64,000 bases of DNA from Fibrobacteraceae bacterium (GTDB lineage Bacteria > Fibrobacterota > Fibrobacteria > Fibrobacterales > Fibrobacteraceae), in assembly GCA_017631885.1 (NCBI GenBank), contig JAGBSH010000025.1, positions 1-64,000 of the forward strand. The letters are read 5' to 3'. Of the stretch, positions 58,958 through 64,000 are shown one piece after another (positions within the stretch are counted from its first letter, which is position 1; every line of letters starts with the position of its first letter). The notes under the pieces were generated by a model that worked only from the letters and a program-made list of their open reading frames with translations, did no database searches and had not been told where the DNA came from. The position numbers were made by a program, and so were the translations under genes.

Positions 58958-59848
58958 CTAGGCCTCAGCCTTATAGTGGTCGAACATCTTTTTAAGCGTT
59001 ACACGAATGTCAATACCATTCCAGTATTTTTTTATGCGAGTATTATCGGCGCAGAGATATGGTATTTCCACAGGTCGTACTTTCTCTGGGGCCACGACGA
59101 TTTCGATATCGACAGATGTAAATTTGAGAATTACATCCTTCAGCAAGTCTTCGATTTTATTGGCTATGCCTGACCCCACATTGTAAATATCAAATTCGTT
59201 CTCGTTTTCAAGAAGCATACGGTAGACATGTACTACATCTTCTACGTCAGAAAAATCGCGCCAGGCGCTTAGGTTCCCCACAAGAATTTTACCAGGATTG
59301 CCTGATTTGTCTATTGTGGCGACTTGTTTCACGAAACTTGGAAGTGCGAACGTAGTTGTTTGACCGATTCCGGTGTGATTGAAAGAACGAGTGCATACAA
59401 TGCTCATTCCGTATTTTTGGCGGTAAAGTTGAGCAAAGTTCTCTTGAGCGATTTTTGAAATGCCGTATGGATTACTTGCTTCCAAAGGGTCAGTTTCCTT
59501 GAGTGCCTTGTACCCTTTAGGAATGGCATATTCCTCAGCACTTCCGATAAGAAGTGTTTTTGCTTTTGGGGCGTGCTTACGGACCGCTTCTAAAAGATTC
59601 AGGGTGCCGTTTACGTTTACGCTGATGGTATTGGTAGGGTAAATCCAGGAGGTTCTCACGGAACTGATAGCAGCAAGGTTTACAACAGCATCGGGACTAT
59701 GGTTAGCGACAAACGCATCTACTTGGGCAGCATTCAGCAGATCCAACTCGGGAAGGTCTGTTTTTATGACAGAGTGTCCTGCAGATTCAAGTTCGTAAGC
59801 TAGGTAACTACCCACGAATCCTGATGCTCCGATAATGACTACCTTCAT
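58958..59848 (-). CDS. rmd: GDP-6-deoxy-D-mannose (GDP-4-keto) reductase
   Basis: A 296-residue extended short-chain dehydrogenase: GASGFVGSYLAYEL (NAD(P)-binding), AAISSVRTSW, LIGSAEEYAIP and NPYGISKIAQENF (YxxxK), with TRSFNHTGIGQTT in the substrate region. The NHTG motif is typical of Rmd-type enzymes. It reduces the 4-keto intermediate made by Gmd to GDP-D-rhamnose. A fucose-type epimerase/reductase is less likely because that family has different motifs. It overlaps gmd by one base. Confidence 0.88.
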   Translation of the reverse strand: MKVVIIGASGFVGSYLAYELESAGHSVIKTDLPELDLLNAAQVDAFVANHSPDAVVNLAAISSVRTSWIYPTNTISVNVNGTLNLLEAVRKHAPKAKTLLIGSAEEYAIPKGYKALKETDPLEASNPYGISKIAQENFAQLYRQKYGMSIVCTRSFNHTGIGQTTTFALPSFVKQVATIDKSGNPGKILVGNLSAWRDFSDVEDVVHVYRMLLENENEFDIYNVGSGIANKIEDLLKDVILKFTSVDIEIVVAPEKVRPVEIPYLCADNTRIKKYWNGIDIRVTLKKMFDHYKAEA

Positions 59849-60867
59849 TAAATTTTTCCTTCTGCAAGGAGCTTGATGTCGTTTTCTACCATGCGTTTAA
59901 CTAATTGTTCATAACAGATTTCAGGTTTCCAATTGAGAATTTTCTTGGCTTTGCTAGCATCACCTACGAGCAAGTCCACCTCGGCAGGACGGAAAAATTG
60001 CGGGTTCACCTTCACTACTACCTTATCGGTTCCTTTGATGGTGGCGTATTCATCAACACCTGTGCCGTGAAATTCTATTTCCATATCAGCGGCCTTGAAA
60101 GCGAGCTGTACAAATTCACGAACTTTGTGAGTGGATCCTGTGGCGACCACATAATCATCTGCTTCGCTTTGCTGAAGCATAAGCCACATAGCTCGCACAT
60201 AGTCAGCACTATGGCCCCAGTCGCGACTTGCATCCATATTGCCGAGTTCAAGTATGTCTTGCTTGCCTGCTTTGATTTTTGCAACAGCGATGGTAATCTT
60301 CCTAGTCACGAATTCGGCACCGCGGCGTTCAGATTCATGGTTGAATAAGATACCCGAACAAGCGAACATTCCGTAGCTTTCGCGGTAATTTTTGATAATC
60401 CAGTGTCCATAGAGTTTAGAAACTCCGTAGGGACTACGCGGATAGAAAGGCGTTGCCTCGTTTTGTGGTACTGCTTGCACCTTACCAAACATTTCACTGG
60501 TTGATGCTTGGTAAACACGAGTGTTGGGTTTGCAGAGACGCACTGCTTCCAAAAGTTTGGTAACACCGATAGCATTAATATCAGCGGTAGAAAGAGGGGT
60601 TTCCCAAGATGTGGTTACAAAGGATTGAGCTGCGAGGTTGTAAATTTCATTGGGCTTTGCAATTTCCATAGCACGTAAGAGTGATGCTGAATCGGTCATA
60701 TCGCCAAAGATGAAATAGACTTTACCCTTAAGATGTTCTGCGTTGTTGAAATCGAGCTTGCTCTTGCGACGGACAAGCCCGTAAACTTCATATCCTTTCT
60801 CGAGAAGAAATTCTGCCAGGTACGAACCATCCTGACCTGTAATACCTGTAATAAGAGCGCGTTTCAT
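59848..60867 (-). CDS. gmd: GDP-mannose 4,6-dehydratase
   Basis: A 339-residue SDR enzyme: ALITGITGQDGSYLAEFLLEKGYEVYG (Gly-rich NADP site), IYNLAAQSFVTTSWE, YQASTSEMFG and FYPRSPYGVSKLYGHW (catalytic T-E-Y-K set), SGILFNHESERRG and GNMDASRDWGHSADYV. It converts GDP-mannose to GDP-4-keto-6-deoxymannose. It is the first gene of the operon. Length and motifs are ordinary. Confidence 0.97.
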   Translation of the reverse strand: MKRALITGITGQDGSYLAEFLLEKGYEVYGLVRRKSKLDFNNAEHLKGKVYFIFGDMTDSASLLRAMEIAKPNEIYNLAAQSFVTTSWETPLSTADINAIGVTKLLEAVRLCKPNTRVYQASTSEMFGKVQAVPQNEATPFYPRSPYGVSKLYGHWIIKNYRESYGMFACSGILFNHESERRGAEFVTRKITIAVAKIKAGKQDILELGNMDASRDWGHSADYVRAMWLMLQQSEADDYVVATGSTHKVREFVQLAFKAADMEIEFHGTGVDEYATIKGTDKVVVKVNPQFFRPAEVDLLVGDASKAKKILNWKPEICYEQLVKRMVENDIKLLAEGKI

Positions 60868-60928
60868 ATTTTAAAAATAGATTTTTTGCAGAATAAAATG
60901 GAAGTTTCTTGAAATCTGAACACAAAAT

Positions 60929-60958
60929 AACAACGTTGTTTTGGAAAAATGTATATTA
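60929..60958. promoter_or_regulatory. 12-bp palindrome and -10 between gmd and the LamG lipoprotein gene
   Basis: AACAACGTTGTT (60929-60940) is a perfect palindrome centred in the divergent promoter region. TGTATATTA (60950-60958) to its right is the likely -10 of the lipoprotein gene, putting the palindrome over its -35 region. It may be an operator controlling one or both genes. Confidence 0.5.
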
Positions 60959-60985
60959 TTTGAAGAATAAAATTAAGGAGTGTTT

Positions 60986-62662
60986 ATGAAAAAGAATACC
61001 ATAAAGTTTGTTGGGCTTATGCTGGCAACAGTAGGAATTTTGTTTTTTGGTTGTACTACTTCTAGTTCAGGTACCGATACTCCTATTGATGATGAAATTT
61101 TTCAAAAAAACGAAGCAAAGAAAATGTGGGCTAGGATGGATGCCCTTGGAATAGCAGGGTATTTTGATTCTCTTTCTCAAACTGAAAACCCTCCGATCAT
61201 CAACGTTTCGTCACTTATCAATAGTCACTGTCCATCTCCGGCCCTTGCGATGGATGAAAATACTCGTTATTTGGATGAACTTGAGACATTGTTTGATGAA
61301 GGCGAGCAGGTGAAGGGTGTTTGTGGAAATGCACTCAAGTTGAACGATGGTCAAGTAGCACCGCTTGGAGTCAATTTAATTGATTCTATGAGAATTGGTA
61401 CAATAGAATTTTGGTTCCGTCCAAATGAGGATTTTTATGACCAGAAGGCTAGGACTTTGATAGGTAACGACGGCGCGCGTATTCATTTCTTCTACAAGGA
61501 TGGAAAACTCTATTTCCAGAAAAATCACCACAACCAGCATTTTTTTGTGCAGGGACCTGCAGAACTGAAGGATGATTGGAACTTGATTGCTGGTCAATGG
61601 GGAGATGGTTATATGAGTGTATGGCTCAATGGTAAGATGGTTGCTCGCTGGGAACATAGTATGGGCTATGCACCAGCAACGCGTGGAATCCCGTTTGAAA
61701 ATTTGGTTGTTATTGGCTACAAGTCAAGTTGTTGTATGGAAGGGGTAAGTCAATACGTTGGTATGACAACATCTGGTTCGTTTGATCAGTTCCGCATTTC
61801 GAATATTCCGCGTTACAAGATGGAAAATGTTCTTGTAGAAGATGAATTTTCTGATTCTTTAGAAGTGCCAGAGTCTTCTAGTTCATCTGAATATCTTTCC
61901 TTTTCTAGTTCGTCAGAAATGTTAGAATCATCTAGTTCATTTGAAATCTTCTCTTCTAGTGCGGCACAAGAAAAGAAAAACTCTTTGTGGACTACTTTCT
62001 ATCTCTATGGGGTTTCTGCTTATTTTGATACCACCGCTTTGCCTCAGGTGTCTGCTTTTGTATCGGAACGCTGTGCTGCGCCTGCGCTAGTAATGGATGA
62101 ACAAACATTGTTTTTTGATGAATTAGAAACTATTTATCAGGAAGGTGAATTGGTTGATGGTGTTTGCGGAAAGGCAATAATGTTGAAAGATGGTGAGGTT
62201 GCTCCTTTGGGCATAAATTTGGTGGATTCTATTAGTGAAGGAACAGTTGAATTTTGGTTCCGTCCAGGTTCTGATTTTGGCGAGAAGTCGGCAAGAACTC
62301 TCTTGGGAAGTGATGAATCTCGTATACAATTCTTGTATGTTGATGGAAAGTTGATTTTTCAGGAAAATCTTGCCGATGCCCATTTTTATGTTCGAGGTGA
62401 AGTACAACTTGAAAATGATTGGAACTTGATTGCTGGGCAGTGGGGTAATGGTTCTATGAGCCTTTGGCTAAATGGCGAAAAAATTGCTGAAAAAGTTCGT
62501 TCAGATGGGTATGTTCCTTCGAATCGTAACAAAACATTTAGCAATTTGCTTGTAGTTGGTTACAAGTCTAGTTGTTGTATGGAAGGTCCTGGTGTTTTTG
62601 AAGCGCTTACTACCTCGGGAACCTATGACCAACTTAGGATATCTAGTGTTCCCCGCTATTAA
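60986..62662 (+). CDS. Lipoprotein with two LamG-like domains joined by a Ser-rich linker
   Basis: ATG 60986 is supported by AAGGAG 5 bp upstream. The product has 558 residues. The N-terminal signal ends at the lipobox ILFFGC. Two homologous LamG/concanavalin-like domains (~40-285 and ~330-558) share AYFDS/T, a Cys before the PALxMDE motif, GTxEFWFRP, DDWNLIAGQWG, SxWLNG and the unusual SSCCMEG. They are joined by a linker of Ser clusters (ESSSSSEY, SFSSSSEM, ESSSSFEI), the style found between domains of exported proteins in Fibrobacter. It should display a carbohydrate- or protein-binding pair on the cell surface; ligand unknown. Terminator follows. Confidence 0.88.
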   Translation: MKKNTIKFVGLMLATVGILFFGCTTSSSGTDTPIDDEIFQKNEAKKMWARMDALGIAGYFDSLSQTENPPIINVSSLINSHCPSPALAMDENTRYLDELETLFDEGEQVKGVCGNALKLNDGQVAPLGVNLIDSMRIGTIEFWFRPNEDFYDQKARTLIGNDGARIHFFYKDGKLYFQKNHHNQHFFVQGPAELKDDWNLIAGQWGDGYMSVWLNGKMVARWEHSMGYAPATRGIPFENLVVIGYKSSCCMEGVSQYVGMTTSGSFDQFRISNIPRYKMENVLVEDEFSDSLEVPESSSSSEYLSFSSSSEMLESSSSFEIFSSSAAQEKKNSLWTTFYLYGVSAYFDTTALPQVSAFVSERCAAPALVMDEQTLFFDELETIYQEGELVDGVCGKAIMLKDGEVAPLGINLVDSISEGTVEFWFRPGSDFGEKSARTLLGSDESRIQFLYVDGKLIFQENLADAHFYVRGEVQLENDWNLIAGQWGNGSMSLWLNGEKIAEKVRSDGYVPSNRNKTFSNLLVVGYKSSCCMEGPGVFEALTTSGTYDQLRISSVPRY

Positions 62663-62694
62663 ACAACGGAAGATATAACGTTTTCCTTTTATTG

Positions 62695-62723
62695 AAAAAA
62701 ACACCCACGGAGGGTGTTTTTTT
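62695..62723 (+). terminator. Rho-independent terminator
   Basis: AAAAAAACACCC (62695-62706) pairs with GGGTGTTTTTTT (62712-62723) around ACGGA; the seven T complete it. It lies 33 bp after the LamG lipoprotein stop. Confidence 0.9.
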
Positions 62724-62901
62724 GTAAATAGAAAACCAATAGCTAGGCCGATAATTCCATAAAGGTCTTCTGGCGGTCATGAAAAAAATCCTTTGACTAT
62801 TATTAGAATGCGGTCTGCCAACTGCGTAACAATAAATACAAAGGATTTAAAATGAATGATAGAAATAAAAATTAGGAATGTGTATTTTTTTTTTCTGTAA
62901 A

Positions 62902-62942
62902 TTTTTTATTGTATTTTGGAATATTTAAAATACAATAAAAAA
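62902..62942. repeat. Perfect 16-bp AT-rich inverted repeat
   Basis: TTTTTTATTGTATTTT (62902-62917) and its exact complement AAAATACAATAAAAAA (62927-62942) flank a 9-base loop. It stands alone in a gene-poor stretch and could be a bidirectional terminator or a remnant of a small transposable unit. The rest of 62724-63343 shows no gene. A 7-codon ATG frame at 62851 after AAAGGAT is too short to support. Confidence 0.7.
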
Positions 62943-63343
62943 CTGCATTCTCCATAAATTATTGTTTTTTACAATTAAAGGAAGTGTCATGAAAAATTCC
63001 TCTAATAAGTATAAACTATGAAAAAAAACGAAATAGTTATACAAATGGTTTCAAACATAAAACACTAAATATGCGAGGAGAAACTATTGAACTATTACAG
63101 GTGTTATGCTTTAAACTAGAAACACCACATTTTAAGTAAATGAATTCAAAAATATAAGTTTCATTTGCGAATAGAATTATCTTGGTGTAATTAAGCGAAC
63201 ATCTTTGTCAGATAAGTTTCTACGGACTCTACCATACAGGGAATCTCCTAATAAATTGTTCTAGTTGTATTAGGTTTTGATTGTATCGGTGGGGTTCCCA
63301 GAGACTTACTACTAGAACATAAAAATTTTCGGTTTATAATTTT

Positions 63344-64000
63344 CTAAAAACTATTGTCTAAGAATTGAAACATGGCTTTGTAGGCGTTGTCACGAGCTGG
63401 TTTACGCGAAAGGAAAAGGTCGTGGAGTCCGTTTTCGATTTCTCTGAGTTGGACATTCGAACCGATTTTTGGGCCAAATTCGCGGATGTGTTCCACGTTT
63501 AAAACGCCATCACAACGAGTATATTCTTCGCTCCAGTCATCGTCGCGGAAACTACAACTGCTATGCATTACTAGTATAGGAACCGAGAGATTTAAACCTT
63601 CTTGAACGCGAACATGCCCCGTATGAATTGCATGTAGCCAACCGAAATCTATTGGAATACTCCCACGAACTTTTAATTTGGAATCGTATTCCCACTCACC
63701 AAAATCTGTTTTTAAAAGACTTTTGTCATAGTTTTCATTATGCCCGCGCGGAATCCCTAAGTTTGGAAATAGAGACCCAACCATTGAAAGTACAGGAATA
63801 GCTAAACGACGAACGGGCCATGGGTAATTCATTTCTAAAAAAGGACTGTTTAATACAATCGCTGCAATATTTGCTTTTTTATTGTCTGCGGCATAAAGGC
63901 ATGCAATGAGACCACCAGTACTATGCCCAAGTAATACGAGTTTTACTGAATCTCCTTTAGCACGCCGAATAAACGCAATAGCAGAATCTATTTCAGCGTA
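63344..64000 (-). CDS. Alpha/beta hydrolase (partial, enters from the right edge)
   Basis: The frame runs uninterrupted from the stop at 63344 to the window edge, 219 codons, so the 5' end is outside. Reading from the edge gives YAEIDSAIAFIRRAK, VKLVLLGHSTGGLIAC (GHSTG nucleophile elbow), AAIVLNSPFLEM. Further on, IPIDFGWLHAIHTGH, then VPILVMHSSCSF (acid-residue strand) and EIENGLHDLFLS (catalytic His). The pattern fits serine aminopeptidase S33/monoacylglycerol lipase-like hydrolases. Substrate unknown. The ATG at 63832 is internal and not the true start. Confidence 0.85.
   Translation of the reverse strand, partial: YAEIDSAIAFIRRAKGDSVKLVLLGHSTGGLIACLYAADNKKANIAAIVLNSPFLEMNYPWPVRRLAIPVLSMVGSLFPNLGIPRGHNENYDKSLLKTDFGEWEYDSKLKVRGSIPIDFGWLHAIHTGHVRVQEGLNLSVPILVMHSSCSFRDDDWSEEYTRCDGVLNVEHIREFGPKIGSNVQLREIENGLHDLFLSRKPARDNAYKAMFQFLDNSF

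Noticed and set aside
62851-62874. Seven-codon ATG frame after AAAGGAT
   Set aside because: Too short, with no attenuator or downstream gene on that strand to make it a leader peptide.

Overview
The window looks like chromosomal DNA of a Gram-negative bacterium, most probably a Fibrobacter or close relative (Fibrobacterota). The reasons are indirect: a surface lipoprotein with two LamG-like domains joined by a long Ser-rich linker, lipoproteins and barrel-type outer-membrane proteins, a GDP-deoxyhexose pathway, and scattered 'TGTCATNNCGAG...' intergenic repeats. No rRNA, tRNA, transposase, integrase or CRISPR array was seen. A TGTATATT(T/A) element, probably the -10 of the main promoter class, recurs 20-70 bp upstream of many starts.

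Layout. 0-2.7 kb: end of an O-polysaccharide export locus (tail of an unidentified CDS, repeats, a Wzt-type ABC ATPase, a methyltransferase-like protein). 2.7-5.8 kb: defence-type genes (AbiH with a PD-(D/E)XK-like partner; a DUF4062/AlbA-like ATPase with a 12-bp tandem repeat). 5.8-11.9 kb: AT-rich glycosyltransferase cluster (six GTs). 11.9-13.3 kb: a DUF4143 AAA ATPase. 13.4-33.8 kb: housekeeping and envelope core (CBM9-like protein, Pro/Ala-rich membrane protein, outer-membrane protein and lipoprotein, smc; a long leftward operon of RND-like transporter, aminotransferase, FHA-ABC exporter, Ser/Thr kinase, YraN, YciO and ligA; Omp85-like protein; ruvAB). 33.8-38.6 kb: an ArsR-controlled arsenic/thiol operon surrounded by gene debris (cyclophilin-like fragment, SpoIIE-phosphatase tail, frameshifted secreted protein, truncated propeller protein) plus an Abi_2 gene. 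38.7-56.3 kb: a type I restriction-modification locus split so that hsdM, a second DUF4143 ATPase and hsdS lie at one end and hsdR at the other, with about 10 kb of defence-like cargo between: HD-GHKL ATPase plus DUF2971, CoiA-like nuclease plus PIN-like protein, AAA ATPase plus TOPRIM-like protein, a HEPN-type protein, and HigBA. 56.9-60.9 kb: GDP-D-rhamnose synthesis and transfer operon (gmd, rmd, GT4, flippase-like membrane protein). 61-64 kb: LamG lipoprotein and a partial alpha/beta hydrolase.

The most unusual signal is a regulatory one. Both DUF4143 ATPase genes, 27 kb apart and on opposite strands, are preceded by three direct repeats at exactly 34-bp spacing. In both, the -10-like TATATT lies between copies 2 and 3, and a GGAA(A/G)G ribosome-binding site directly follows copy 3. 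The repeat sequences themselves differ between the two genes, while spacing and layout are the same. This suggests a dedicated, co-diverging control system for this ATPase family. Other good leads are the two-gene nuclease modules inside the hsd locus, the paired ArsR sites, and an inverted repeat that includes the start codon of the CoiA-like gene.
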